DNA from: Avidesulfovibrio sp964369685
GTDB taxonomy: Bacteria > Desulfobacterota > Desulfovibrionia > Desulfovibrionales > Desulfovibrionaceae
Reading direction: 5' to 3'
Assembly (NCBI GenBank): GCA_964369685.1
Contig: CAYJFB010000004.1
Span: 1 to 64,000, forward strand
DNA: 64,000 nt
This document shows, in pieces, positions 17,775-26,684 of the stretch (its first letter is position 1; each line of letters begins with the position of its first letter). The notes beneath the pieces were generated by a model. That model was not told where the DNA came from, did no database searches, and was given only the letters and a program-made list of their open reading frames with translations. Made by a program: the position numbers and the translations under genes.

Positions 17775-17888
17775 CGGTGTCTGTTGTGAAAGCGAACTCG
17801 TCAAACCAGAAAATCTTTTTTCATGGTGTTTTTTCATTAACGAATACGGGCTATCCCGTTTTTCCGGCATCGCCAAGAGTATAGGTAT

Positions 17889-20132
17889 ATGGATATAGAA
17901 AAAAGAGCTCATCACCTCACAGAACGCCTTACATATATAAAGGATATTTTTGCAGGCAAGCACACCGAAACCACTGAGTTGCTGGAGTCTCGCTTAAATA
18001 GCTTTTTTCGCAAACAGGCTACGGGTGATTGTGCCGATCCCGCAGCTGAGGTCACCACGTTGGAAGAACTCTTTGTCTTCATGGAACAACGCCTTGAAAC
18101 AGAGTTGACACCGATGGACAAGGTGCGCGTTGTGCGTCACCCGCAACGTATTTCGTTGCGTGATATTCTTGAAAATGTTTACGATAATTTTACAGAGGTC
18201 GGCGGACAAGACGAGCACAGTATTGATCCGGGTATGGTTATTGCTCGTGCGACGGTCACTCGTCGCCGCGGTAAAAAGACCTACAATCAGTTTATCATGG
18301 TTATCGGACAAGAAAAAGGCCATGGTGAAGAGTTTCGCAACGGCGGTTCGGTGAAGCCGTGGGGGAACGATAAAGCGTTACATTTTATGCGCGTGGCAGA
18401 ACGTGAAAACATTCCGATCCATGCATATGTGTTTACTCCCGGTGCATTTCCCATTGAAGATTATCCCGGTGCAGCACAGCAAATTGCGCACAATCTTTAT
18501 GAAATGGCGGGTCTTTCTGTTCCTGTTGTGGCAGTTTTTTCTGAAGGCGGTTCAGGCGGTGCGGAAGCTATTTCTTTGGCGGATCGACGTTTGATGTTTT
18601 CGCATGGGTACTATTCGGTCATCTCTCCCGAAGGCGCCGCCGCTATTGAAGGCCGCCTGAGAGACGGCGCCAGAGCAACACCCGAACTCATTGAACATTG
18701 CGCCACTCAACTCAAATTGACCGCACAAGACAATAAATCTTTTGGATATATCGATCGAGTTATTCAAGAGCCGACGTTGGGTGCAAGATCATATCATTAT
18801 GATTTTTTCCGTATGTTGCGTCAGGAAGTGATTCGGGCAACGGATGAAACGGTTATCAGTGTTCGTGGCCTTGGTTTTATGCGGGGTATGACATTACGTC
18901 GTTGGGCGCGTGAAGGCACCAATGTTGATGAAATTTATGTCCGTTGGAATCTTGGATATCATGCCCGTGAGAAACTTGTTGAAAAACGACAAAGAAAGTT
19001 TCTTAAGTTTTCCAAAAATTCGTGTGTTGACAAACGCCCCGTGCTCAACAAACTGCGCTCCAGCCTTAAAGAATCGTGGGGCAGTCTGTCTGCCAAGATC
19101 AAATATGCGCTTTTTACAAAACATCAGCGGCAAATTACAACGTTCTTTGAAGAGATTAGCTCTGAGTTGTATGTATTGCGTGCCCGTTTGCTGTATTTAT
19201 TCACGCGTAAAACGACAACACCGCGAATTAAACCTGAAACAGTTCGTGAATTGACAACACTTTCCGATTGGGATGAAAGTGAAAACAGAAAAGGTTCTTG
19301 GACATACATTAGTCCTCGTGCAGAACAGGATCGAGCGATAACGTGCCCAAACGCGGCAACCCACGGTTGTCTTGATTTATGGGGACCTGATTTATATGGT
19401 GAATTTGCAGGGGTTTGTACGCACTGTGGGCACCATTTTCCTATGGAACATCAATGGTTTACCAATAATGTTTTTGATAAAGGCACGGTTCGTGAATTCA
19501 ACAATGAAATCGAAGCCGGCAATCCCTTGCAGTTTGAAAAACTTGACGAACGCCTTGAGGACGCTCGCAAAAAAACCGGCCTTAAAAGTGGTTGTGTAAC
19601 TTTTGAGGCACGCTTGCACGGCATGAAGATGATTGTGGCGATGTTGGTAGGGAGTTTTCGCGGCGGTTCTGTAGGGGCTGCTGAGGGTGCTAAATTTGTT
19701 GAAGCGGCCGAATTGGCCATGAAAAAACGGTATCCTTTCTTGGCCTATGTACACGGTACGGCAGGGATTCGGATTCAGGAAGGCACACACGGTGTCATCC
19801 AGATGCCACGTTGTACGGTTGCTGTACGGCGTTATTTGGAGGCAGGAGGCTTATATTTAGTATTGTATGATACCAATTCGTACGCGGGACCCGTGGCGAG
19901 TTTTCTTGGTTGTGCACCATATCAATATGCCATTCGTTCTTCAAATATTGGTTTTGCGGGTCCCGGAGTGATCAAAGAAACCACAGGACTTGATATGCCG
20001 CCGCATTACCATGGCGCTTATAAAGCCCTTGCCCGTGGACACATCCAAGGTGTCTGGGACAGACGAGAGGCGCGTGCCAATCTCAAACAATCCCTTCTCA
20101 CCGTCGGCGGCAGAAACCTTTATTATCGCTAA
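17889..20132 (+). CDS. Carboxyltransferase with AccA and AccD domains on one chain
   Basis: 747 aa. The N-terminal half has an AccA-type crotonase fold (GGSVKPWGNDKALHFMRVAE, FSEGGSGGAEAISLADR, SPEGAAAIEGR). The C-terminal half is AccD-like, starting with a Cys4 zinc ribbon (CPNAATHGC and CTHC) and ending with AGPGVIKETTG. Together they transfer carboxyl from carboxybiotin to an acyl-CoA, presumably acetyl-CoA for fatty-acid synthesis. A charged linker (about 360-460, Lys/Arg-rich) joins the halves. The order alpha then beta on one polypeptide differs from the separate E. coli subunits. It follows the biotin carboxylase gene by 114 nt. Substrate is inferred. Confidence 0.88.
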   Translation: MDIEKRAHHLTERLTYIKDIFAGKHTETTELLESRLNSFFRKQATGDCADPAAEVTTLEELFVFMEQRLETELTPMDKVRVVRHPQRISLRDILENVYDNFTEVGGQDEHSIDPGMVIARATVTRRRGKKTYNQFIMVIGQEKGHGEEFRNGGSVKPWGNDKALHFMRVAERENIPIHAYVFTPGAFPIEDYPGAAQQIAHNLYEMAGLSVPVVAVFSEGGSGGAEAISLADRRLMFSHGYYSVISPEGAAAIEGRLRDGARATPELIEHCATQLKLTAQDNKSFGYIDRVIQEPTLGARSYHYDFFRMLRQEVIRATDETVISVRGLGFMRGMTLRRWAREGTNVDEIYVRWNLGYHAREKLVEKRQRKFLKFSKNSCVDKRPVLNKLRSSLKESWGSLSAKIKYALFTKHQRQITTFFEEISSELYVLRARLLYLFTRKTTTPRIKPETVRELTTLSDWDESENRKGSWTYISPRAEQDRAITCPNAATHGCLDLWGPDLYGEFAGVCTHCGHHFPMEHQWFTNNVFDKGTVREFNNEIEAGNPLQFEKLDERLEDARKKTGLKSGCVTFEARLHGMKMIVAMLVGSFRGGSVGAAEGAKFVEAAELAMKKRYPFLAYVHGTAGIRIQEGTHGVIQMPRCTVAVRRYLEAGGLYLVLYDTNSYAGPVASFLGCAPYQYAIRSSNIGFAGPGVIKETTGLDMPPHYHGAYKALARGHIQGVWDRREARANLKQSLLTVGGRNLYYR

Positions 20133-20139
20133 TTATATT

Positions 20140-20285
20140 TTTTTCGGGGGGGCAATGNNNNNNNNNNCGCCCCCCGCGCGCCCCTTTTTTGGCGGGGGGG
20201 GTCGTATTTTTGTGTCCATCGCTTGGTTTTCACACCTTTGTGGGTGACGCACCGCGGTCAAGGTGTCTTCGGGAGTCTTTTCACC
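20140..20285. repeat. Composite G-rich repeat with a 10-N gap
   Basis: A T-run and GGGGGGG, ten undetermined bases (20158-20167), then runs of C and G, and a downstream box GGTCAAGGTGTCTTCGGGAG (20256-20275) followed by a T-run. The box recurs at 53426 and, changed, at 35473. The gap probably marks a hairpin that could not be sequenced, so the bases beside it may be unreliable. The rest of the 330-base interval to 20461 holds no gene. Confidence 0.6.
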
Positions 20286-20461
20286 GTATAAACAATGATA
20301 CCGATAACGGTTGAAAATCATTATAGGTATTTTTTGAATTAAAAGACACTGTAAGCCATACTGATATTGCGGTATATAAATACAAAAAACCTTTTGGAAC
20401 CCAACAAAGCATCAAGGGGTTTTTTGGGAGTCATTCTCCCAAAAAAAAGAAAGGACAATAT

Positions 20462-21112
20462 ATGCTTGATGTAACCACACTGCTTGAAGAACTCAAAGCC
20501 TCGCCGTATGAGGAAACACCGATATATGCACAACATACAGGTGTTGTAACCTTTGAAAATTTGAATCCGGGCGACAAATTGCTCGGACCTCACGGGACGT
20601 GGAAAGAAAAACGCGGCACTCGTTTGGCAACGCTCACTCGTGAACGCAATGTCAAACCCATTGAAGCTCATCAAAAAGGTGAAGTGTGCCGTTTGAATCG
20701 CGAACTTGAAGGCCATTTTGTCGAAGCAGGCACTGAATTGGGTCTTGTACGACATTATTTGTCTCGTGATGAAGTGCAAAATATTATTTTGCGTGAAGCT
20801 TTGGACTTGTTTTTGGCACCTGAACGCGCCAAGTATTATTTCAGTCCTCAATTGGATATGAAAGTAAAGGCCTCGGGCTGCCAGTCTGTTTCTGTGCATG
20901 AAGGCATGGAATTGTTTATCATGTCACGCATGAAGCGTGAAATGCCTTTGTATTACACAGGTGCGGAAGGGCTCATTTATGCCGTTTATTTTCAGCATAA
21001 TGAAAACGTTGATGCGGGTGCACCGTTAATTGGTGTGTGCCCCCCCGATCAGTTGAAAGATATTGAAGAAGTTATTTTGCGTATTCAAACCGAATGGCAA
21101 GAGAAAGATTAA
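20462..21112 (+). CDS. Biotin-carrier domain protein of the carboxylase
   Basis: A 216-aa protein whose C-terminal 80 residues resemble a biotinyl domain: FIMSRMKREMPLYYTGAEGL, then VYFQHNENVDAGAPLIGV. The Lys of MKRE would be the biotinylated residue; the usual EAMKM is changed to SRMKR. The N-terminal 110 residues are specific to this family. With the preceding two genes it makes a complete acyl-CoA carboxylase set (biotin carboxylase, carboxyltransferase, carrier). The start follows AAAGGACAAT. Assignment rests on the domain pattern and gene order. Confidence 0.75.
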   Translation: MLDVTTLLEELKASPYEETPIYAQHTGVVTFENLNPGDKLLGPHGTWKEKRGTRLATLTRERNVKPIEAHQKGEVCRLNRELEGHFVEAGTELGLVRHYLSRDEVQNIILREALDLFLAPERAKYYFSPQLDMKVKASGCQSVSVHEGMELFIMSRMKREMPLYYTGAEGLIYAVYFQHNENVDAGAPLIGVCPPDQLKDIEEVILRIQTEWQEKD

Positions 21113-21291
21113 GAGCTTGTTCGTGTAGAATGGGAAACATGTGTTGAGACAAGAAAAACGTTCATTTTTGTGTAAAAAAGATACGCTTGCGGTCTTTGTT
21201 TGAAACAGAAATGTTTGGCGCGATCATCGAACACGGAATATGTATTTATGGATAAGAACTCATTGTTGCCAAAGCAGAAGGAGCTTAGGTC

Positions 21292-21756
21292 ATGTTGAAT
21301 AAAGTTCAAATAATCGGTCGTCTTGGAAGAGATCCCGAGCTACGTTATACCCAGTCTGGTGCCCCTGTGTGTTCATTAAACATTGCAACAGATGAATCAT
21401 ACAGTGATCGTGACGGTCAACGTGTAGAGCGCACAGAGTGGCATCGTGTCAGTGTGTTTCAACGCGCGGCAGAAAATTGCAACACCTATCTTTCCAAAGG
21501 CAGCCTTGTCTATGTGGAAGGATCTTTATTGACGCGTAAATGGCAGGATCAAAGCGGTCAAGATCGTTACACCACAGAAATTCGTGCGCAACGTGTTCAA
21601 TTTCTTGATCGCAAAGGCGATAATCCGGGGGCTGCAATGGGTGGCGGACAAGGTTTTGCTCCGAAACGTCAACAATCTCAATCAATGCCCGAGTATGAAG
21701 ACATGGGGCCTGCTTTCCCTTCCGAAGCGTCTGCCATGGATGACGTTCCTTTTTAA
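21292..21756 (+). CDS. ssb: Single-stranded DNA-binding protein
   Basis: A 154-aa SSB. The OB fold covers about residues 1-105 (MLNKVQIIGRLGRDPELRYT, WHRVSVF, YVEGSLLTRKW), followed by a Gly/Gln-rich linker and the acidic tip MDDVPF, which docks partner proteins. It coats single-stranded DNA in replication, repair and recombination as a tetramer. AGGAG lies ten nt before the ATG. It follows the carboxylase genes but with its own spacing. Confidence 0.97.
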   Translation: MLNKVQIIGRLGRDPELRYTQSGAPVCSLNIATDESYSDRDGQRVERTEWHRVSVFQRAAENCNTYLSKGSLVYVEGSLLTRKWQDQSGQDRYTTEIRAQRVQFLDRKGDNPGAAMGGGQGFAPKRQQSQSMPEYEDMGPAFPSEASAMDDVPF

Positions 21757-21881
21757 ACTCTTTTAGATGGCGTCATCAGATGAATTTTTTTTACATCAGG
21801 TGGTTTTAACTTTTACCAAGAAAAGCAATAAATGACGTTTTTGTTTTTGGATAAAAAAGGCGTTTAGAGTAAATTGAGATA

Positions 21882-21942
21882 CGGTGCAACTCGGGACGTG
21901 GACTCACCGCAAAGCGATGAGAAAACGCCCCTCACCGCACCG
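21882..21942. repeat. Dispersed hairpin element, copy B
   Basis: Outer arms CGGTGC (21882-21887) and GCACCG (21937-21942) enclose a core, 21893-21931, that matches 10418-10456 at 31 of 39 positions, including ACTCA, CGCAA and TGAGAAAACG. It lies between ssb (plus) and xpaC (minus), two converging genes. In this copy several base pairs of the stem are lost. Confidence 0.55.
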
Positions 21943-22011
21943 CGGAACGAGAGCTCTTCTTTCAGAGGAGGCAATGTCTCTGAGAAATTATTGTTCTCTG
22001 AAAAAATGGTT

Positions 22012-22998
22012 TTATCGACCATCCATTTTTAACAGTGTATCCAAGACTTTTAAATCTGCCGAAAAATCATCGATATCATTACGCATCAGACTTTTTTGTT
22101 CATTGGTGAACGCTTCGGCAAGGCGTTCGAGCAATTCCCCGCATTCAGTCAATACGGGACGGATGTTTGTATTATTGTTTGCCTCTTTGGCAAAGCGTTG
22201 ATATTTATCTAAAACAGCATGGACAGCCGGAAGATAGCGTTTCAAAAAACGTTCACCGTTTTCAACATCCCGTTTATCTTCTTTCATACATTGCAAAATG
22301 CCTTCTGCGGCAACAGTCAGTTTTTGTAACGCTGTTTGCAGTTCATTGGGTAGCGACATTTGTTGCCTGCGTATTTTAAAAATCGACGTTCGGTATGCGG
22401 CAAACGGATCGGGTTCCTGTTCCGGGGTTCCGAATGAATGTTTTGTTGTTTTTTGCGGTGGTGTTTTGTTTGTTTCTGTCGTTTGTGTAACTTTTTGTGT
22501 GCGTTGATAAACGACCCAACCGCAAGCATTGATAATACCAAAAGCAACAAGACCGCCAAAAGTGAACATCGGGCTTTTCAGGAGTGCGCCAAGCTCAAAG
22601 GCTGAGGGCAGCAACAGCAGTAACACAATCCATTCTAATCCCATCCGTCCTTCTTTAACCAATAAGCGCAACGCATACGCCAAAACACCGCCCCAAAACA
22701 AACTTTGATAAAACGGCAAACCAAAAAGAAAACCGATAAGCACTTGTATAGAGCCTGCAATGGCGGGAAAAAGCCACGCAGGTGCCAAACGTGTTTCACG
22801 CGCCACAAGACAAAGAATAGCGCCATATCCTGCTATAAGCACAGTATCTTGTATTTTTGTCGGGGCTGTGGAAGAAAGAGCATCCGCACACAGCAACGCA
22901 CAAATATGTACAAAAAAACGAATCCAAAACGTTTTGAAACTCGCCTTAGCTTTGGCAAAAAAGCTTTGTTGGGTCGAATTGTTCGGCGTATAGCCCAT
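22012..22998 (-). CDS. xpaC: XpaC-family membrane protein
   Basis: 328 aa. Four or five membrane helices fill residues 20-165, then a Gln/Thr-rich linker, then a C-terminal helical XpaC domain (about 210-328, DPFAAYRTSIFKIRRQQMSLPNELQTAL onwards). XpaC was first noted for 5-bromo-4-chloroindolyl phosphate hydrolysis, but its true function is unknown. It follows the TelA gene by three nt, as in the xpaC-yaaN pair of Bacillus, so the two proteins very likely work together at the membrane. It ends near the repeat at 21882-21942. Confidence 0.8.
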   Translation of the reverse strand: MGYTPNNSTQQSFFAKAKASFKTFWIRFFVHICALLCADALSSTAPTKIQDTVLIAGYGAILCLVARETRLAPAWLFPAIAGSIQVLIGFLFGLPFYQSLFWGGVLAYALRLLVKEGRMGLEWIVLLLLLPSAFELGALLKSPMFTFGGLVAFGIINACGWVVYQRTQKVTQTTETNKTPPQKTTKHSFGTPEQEPDPFAAYRTSIFKIRRQQMSLPNELQTALQKLTVAAEGILQCMKEDKRDVENGERFLKRYLPAVHAVLDKYQRFAKEANNNTNIRPVLTECGELLERLAEAFTNEQKSLMRNDIDDFSADLKVLDTLLKMDGR

Positions 22999-23001
22999 AG
23001 G

Positions 23002-24189
23002 TTACACCCCTTCTTTTGATTCAGCCGCATTGTGTTGTTCTGTCGTCTGTTGCGGTAACGGTGTTTTACCCAGTGCGTGATCAAGATTTTGCTGTTCTTT
23101 TTGCTTACCCATGGCGGTCAGTCTATTTTTCAATTCAACTTCCATATCGGCCAATTCTTGTTCCACAGCTAAACGTTTTTGCCGGCCTTCTTGGGCAATA
23201 TTGAGTGTTTCATCAATGGTGGCGATCAATTTTCCGTGCACATCGCGCAAGGTTTCGATATCCACAATGGAACGTTCTACTTCGCGAGCCGTTTCCACAG
23301 AGGTTTGTTGCAACATTGCCGCATTTTTACGCAACAATTCATTGGTCGTGTCGGCAACTTCTTTTTGCAAAGCGGCAGCGTTTTTTTGCCCGCGTAACGA
23401 TAGCGCCAAGACCATTTGATTTTTCCAAATCGGTATGGTTGCCAAGACGCTTGTTTGAATTTTTTGTGCCAAGGCTTGGTTGTTTGATTGAATCAAACGG
23501 ATTTGCGGTGCTGTTTGAATGGTGATAGTGCGTGACAACTCCAAATCGTGCACCCGACGTTCAAAACGATTGATTTGTTCTGTCAAATCACGCACTTTTT
23601 GTGCGTCTAAGGGATTGCCCGATTGCGCGGCTTCATCTTGTAGTTTTGGCAGCTCAATTGTTCTGACTTCTTCCAGTTTACGTTTACCCGCTTCGATATA
23701 GGCAACCAATTCATGGTGAAAGGTTTCATTGTGTTTATAAAGCTGTTCCAACACTTCAATGTCGTGTAATAGGGCGACAATGGCACTTTCAAGATTATTG
23801 CTGATCACAGCCACTTGATCGGCAAGCGTTTCAAATTTTGCCACAGTTTTTTGTACTGAATTAAACAAACTGCCAATAAGCGGCAATCGTTCAAAAAAAC
23901 TGGGTTCTTTACCGAGCTCGGCAACATCGATGCCTTTTACTCGCAACATCAATGAAGTGAGCGTTTCGCCGGCTTCACCGGAATCTTTGGCTTGGACTCG
24001 TGAAAGCAAATCATCGGCAAAGCGTGAAATGTCTTTCATGGTGCTTGTACCGTAGGTTACGTTCAGCGTGGGGTCAGCCAAGTTTATTTCTTGAACAAGT
24101 TTGCCTATTTGTGACTCTTGCGCCGTAGGAAGATTGACACCGGGAAAGGCAATCTCCGTTGTGGCGGCAGTTTCCGAATGTTGTGTCAT
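23002..24189 (-). CDS. telA: TelA-family toxic-anion resistance protein
   Basis: A 395-aa, mostly helical, cytoplasmic TelA/YaaN/KlaA family protein with long coiled coils (about 130-360) and no membrane segment. The family is linked to tellurite and envelope-stress resistance, yet the mechanism is unknown. Typical text includes FERLPLIGSLFNSVQKTVAKFETL and ISNNLESAIVALLHDIEVLEQLY. AAGGAAAAG lies before the ATG. It heads a two-gene operon with xpaC and is divergent from the eutS-eutP-GTPase run; the gene-free stretch between them is 24190-24670. Confidence 0.88.
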   Translation of the reverse strand: MTQHSETAATTEIAFPGVNLPTAQESQIGKLVQEINLADPTLNVTYGTSTMKDISRFADDLLSRVQAKDSGEAGETLTSLMLRVKGIDVAELGKEPSFFERLPLIGSLFNSVQKTVAKFETLADQVAVISNNLESAIVALLHDIEVLEQLYKHNETFHHELVAYIEAGKRKLEEVRTIELPKLQDEAAQSGNPLDAQKVRDLTEQINRFERRVHDLELSRTITIQTAPQIRLIQSNNQALAQKIQTSVLATIPIWKNQMVLALSLRGQKNAAALQKEVADTTNELLRKNAAMLQQTSVETAREVERSIVDIETLRDVHGKLIATIDETLNIAQEGRQKRLAVEQELADMEVELKNRLTAMGKQKEQQNLDHALGKTPLPQQTTEQHNAAESKEGV

Positions 24190-24410
24190 GTTCTTCTCTT
24201 TTCCTTATTTTTTAAAGTTGTATGTTATACATACAGTCTACAAAAAAAAAATAAAAAAGACAATAAAGTCCCTGATAACAATGAATACAGAGATTGTTAC
24301 AAAAAATAAAGATTTTTAGAAAGAATAATAATGCATCACAAATGGTTATTGCCTATTTAATTAAAGAGTTGTTTTCCATGGCAAGATTGCGTAAAGTTAT
24401 GGACTGTGAT

Positions 24411-24620
24411 TCACAGCTCACAGCTCACAGCTCACAGCTCACAGCTCACAGCTCACAGCTCACAGNNNNNNNNNNNNNNNNNNNNNNNNNNNNNNNNNNN
24501 NNNNNNNNNNNNNNNNNNNNNNNNNNNNNNNNNNNNNNNNNNNNNNNNNNNNNNNNNNNNNNNNNTCACAGCTCACAGCTCACAGCTCACAGCTCACAGC
24601 TCACAGCTCACAGCTCACAG
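24411..24620. repeat. Heptamer tandem repeat (TCACAGC)n split by a 100-N gap
   Basis: Both sides of the gap (24466-24565) carry exactly 55 nt of the unit TCACAGC in the same phase, nearly eight copies each. The true copy number is unknown. The tract lies about 50 nt before the eutS start and 220 nt before telA, so it may lie in the divergent promoter region. Open frames across it (repeating HSSQLTA) are composition artefacts. The remainder of 24190-24670 is AT-rich and holds no gene. Confidence 0.85.
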
Positions 24621-24670
24621 TTTGATAGCTGTACAGTTTTTTTACGTCTATAAACAAAGCGGAGTCAATC

Positions 24671-25027
24671 ATGAACCACACCCTGCTTTTTGATGATAAA
24701 GTACGCATCGTTCAAGAAACAGTCCCCGGAAAACAAGTGACGTTGGCACACCTCATCGCGCATCCCGATGAAGAACTGGCAAAAAAGATCGGTGTTCCCG
24801 GTGCGGAAGCCATCGGTATTTTAACCTTAACACCGCGTGAAGCCGCCATGATCGCAGGCGACTTTGCCACCAAAGCCGCTGCCGTACAAATCGGTTTTGT
24901 GGATCGTTTTACGGGCGCCTTGGTTATTCAAGGAACTGTCGGCGGTGTTGAAGAGGCCTTACGTCAAACGGTAGAGTCGTTATGTACGATTTTAGACTTT
25001 ACAGGTTGTAAACTGACAAAGGCGTAA
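24671..25027 (+). CDS. eutS: Microcompartment shell protein, EutS type
   Basis: A 118-aa BMC-domain protein very close to E. coli EutS (PGKQVTLAHLIAHPDEELAK, GFVDRFTGALVIQG). EutS is a circularly permuted hexameric shell subunit. The E. coli protein has Gly39 at the bend of its hexamer; the aligned residue here is Glu46 (PGAEAIGI). AAGCGGAG precedes the ATG. The next gene, three nt on, is eutP. No enzyme of an ethanolamine or other microcompartment is seen in the window, so either the rest lies elsewhere or the protein has another use. Confidence 0.92.
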   Translation: MNHTLLFDDKVRIVQETVPGKQVTLAHLIAHPDEELAKKIGVPGAEAIGILTLTPREAAMIAGDFATKAAAVQIGFVDRFTGALVIQGTVGGVEEALRQTVESLCTILDFTGCKLTKA

Positions 25028-25030
25028 CTC

Positions 25031-25492
25031 ATGCCCAAATATGTTCTGCTTGGTGCCGTAGGTGCCGGTAAAAGCACTCTTTTCCAATTGTTACATGATC
25101 GTACAGCCAATGAAGCTCGTAAAACCCAAGCCATGGATTACGATTTGGCAGGCTCTGTTGACACTCCCGGTGAATTTTTTTCTAATCCCCATTTTTACCC
25201 TGCCATGCTCAGTGCCACGGCAGAAGCCGAAGTGTTGCTTTATGTTCATGCTGCTGATGATCGAGAATGCCGTGTTCCGCCGGGTTTTTTGAGTATTTAC
25301 AGTCATATCACTGTGGCTTGTGTGATCACCAAAGCGGATCTGCCCGATGCTGATGTCGCTGAAACGGAAAGCCTTTTGCGCCAATGGGGCTTGCCTGAAC
25401 CGTTTTTTGTTTTGGGCCATGGCATGTCCGAAAAATTACAAATCCTGCAAGAATGGCTCGCACAGCATGACGCCTGCAAAACGTGTGAGTGA
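25031..25492 (+). CDS. eutP: EutP/PduV-family small GTPase
   Basis: A 153-aa P-loop protein of the EutP/PduV family: GAVGAGKST (residues 8-16) is the P-loop, DTPGEFF the G3 region and TKADLPDADV the G4 region. Relatives have GTPase or acetate-kinase-like activity and associate with microcompartments. Length is as usual. It is tightly packed between eutS (three nt before) and the larger GTPase gene (nine nt after), so all should be translated from one mRNA. Confidence 0.9.
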   Translation: MPKYVLLGAVGAGKSTLFQLLHDRTANEARKTQAMDYDLAGSVDTPGEFFSNPHFYPAMLSATAEAEVLLYVHAADDRECRVPPGFLSIYSHITVACVITKADLPDADVAETESLLRQWGLPEPFFVLGHGMSEKLQILQEWLAQHDACKTCE

Positions 25493-25501
25493 GGCGACGA
25501 G

Positions 25502-26683
25502 ATGAGTTTTTTCCCCAATGTGCGGCGGAGTTGGAAACGATTTTGTGCAAGACGCGGTTGGCGCAGTTTTACATGTCCTTTTTGCTTTGAACGCGTCCGT
25601 TTGACAGAACTGGTGTTTCGCTGTGAAAACAGTCAATGTCGCAGTCCAAAACCTGACACGGTATTGGCAAGAGTGTGGAACGAAGAGTCGTTTGCACGCA
25701 CCTTTGCGGTTGACAAAGCGCGCTTCTTTGCCTCCTGTCCGACATGTATGCAAAAAAGTCACGTCCGCATTTGTCCGCATTGTCATAAAGCCTTACCGGA
25801 CACGTTTGGCTTGCAAGACGATTTCATCATCGCTGTGATTGGTGCGCGTAATGTTGGGAAAAGTCATTTCTTGGCGGTGTTGATTGAACACATCAGACAA
25901 CAAGTCGGTTTGCGTTTCAACATGAGCATTGAATTTGTGGATGAAGACACCCATCAACGCTATATGGAACACTTCTATACACCGATTTTTCGCGATCAAC
26001 GCACTATTGAAGCAACCCCCAGCGCACGCACGGCACCGCTTGTACGCACGCCACTCTTGTATCGACTCTCACGGCGCGATCATGCAAACACACTTGAAGA
26101 ACTCGGAACGTTAGCGTTTTTTGATACGGCCGGTGAAGATCTCGACAATTTGGATACCATTCAACGTTTGAATAAATATATTCTCAATGCCGACGGTATC
26201 ATTCTCTTGCTTGATCCTTTGCAAGTTGATGCGGTGCGTGAAAAACTGCCAAACATTCCCTTACCGCCTAAAGAATCCAACCCGCTTGATATCATGCAAC
26301 GCCTGACCAACCTATTCTTGCGACAATGCGGTACTGAGAATAATAAAAAAATCACAACACCTGTCGCGGTATGTTACTCTAAATTTGACACTTTATATCC
26401 GTTGATGGATCCTTCTTCACAACTGTTGCACAAAGCCGCGCACAATGGCCATTTTGACATTCGTGATTGCGAAGCGATTCAAGGTGAGGTTGAGGCCATG
26501 CTTTTTAATTGGGGGCATGCAGGGCTACTCAATCTTTTAAAAGTTCGTTATCAAAGCAGTGCATTTTTTTGTATCAGTTCGTTGGGTAGTGCTCCCGACG
26601 GCACAAGAATCAGCACAGTGAAACCCATTCGGGTTGAAGATCCTTTTTTGTGGTTATTGTACCAATCGAAAAAAATTACATAA
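25502..26683 (+). CDS. Zinc-ribbon TRAFAC-type GTPase (double-GTPase / GAP1-system type)
   Basis: 393 aa. Two Cys4 zinc ribbons lead: Cys25, 28, 41, 46, then Cys79, 82, 91, 94. A Ras-like P-loop domain follows: GARNVGKS (114-121), FFDTAGED (207-213), and YSKFD near 290 as G4. This layout matches the GTPases that pair with GAP1 proteins in predicted conflict systems (DO-GTPase2-like). The next gene starts one nt after its stop and encodes such a GAP1-like protein. The ATG has GAGGCGACGAG upstream. It probably acts as a nucleotide-dependent switch; the trigger and output are unknown. Confidence 0.75.
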   Translation: MSFFPNVRRSWKRFCARRGWRSFTCPFCFERVRLTELVFRCENSQCRSPKPDTVLARVWNEESFARTFAVDKARFFASCPTCMQKSHVRICPHCHKALPDTFGLQDDFIIAVIGARNVGKSHFLAVLIEHIRQQVGLRFNMSIEFVDEDTHQRYMEHFYTPIFRDQRTIEATPSARTAPLVRTPLLYRLSRRDHANTLEELGTLAFFDTAGEDLDNLDTIQRLNKYILNADGIILLLDPLQVDAVREKLPNIPLPPKESNPLDIMQRLTNLFLRQCGTENNKKITTPVAVCYSKFDTLYPLMDPSSQLLHKAAHNGHFDIRDCEAIQGEVEAMLFNWGHAGLLNLLKVRYQSSAFFCISSLGSAPDGTRISTVKPIRVEDPFLWLLYQSKKIT

Positions 26684-26684
26684 T

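Noticed and set aside
22705..23525. Long plus-strand frames opposite xpaC and telA
   Set aside because: Shadows of the well-supported minus-strand genes.
24411..24620. CRISPR array
   Set aside because: Units are 7 nt without spacers; it is a simple tandem repeat.
24294..24693. Frames repeating HSSQLTA through the heptamer tract
   Set aside because: Any 7-nt repeat without stop gives such frames; they cross undetermined bases.
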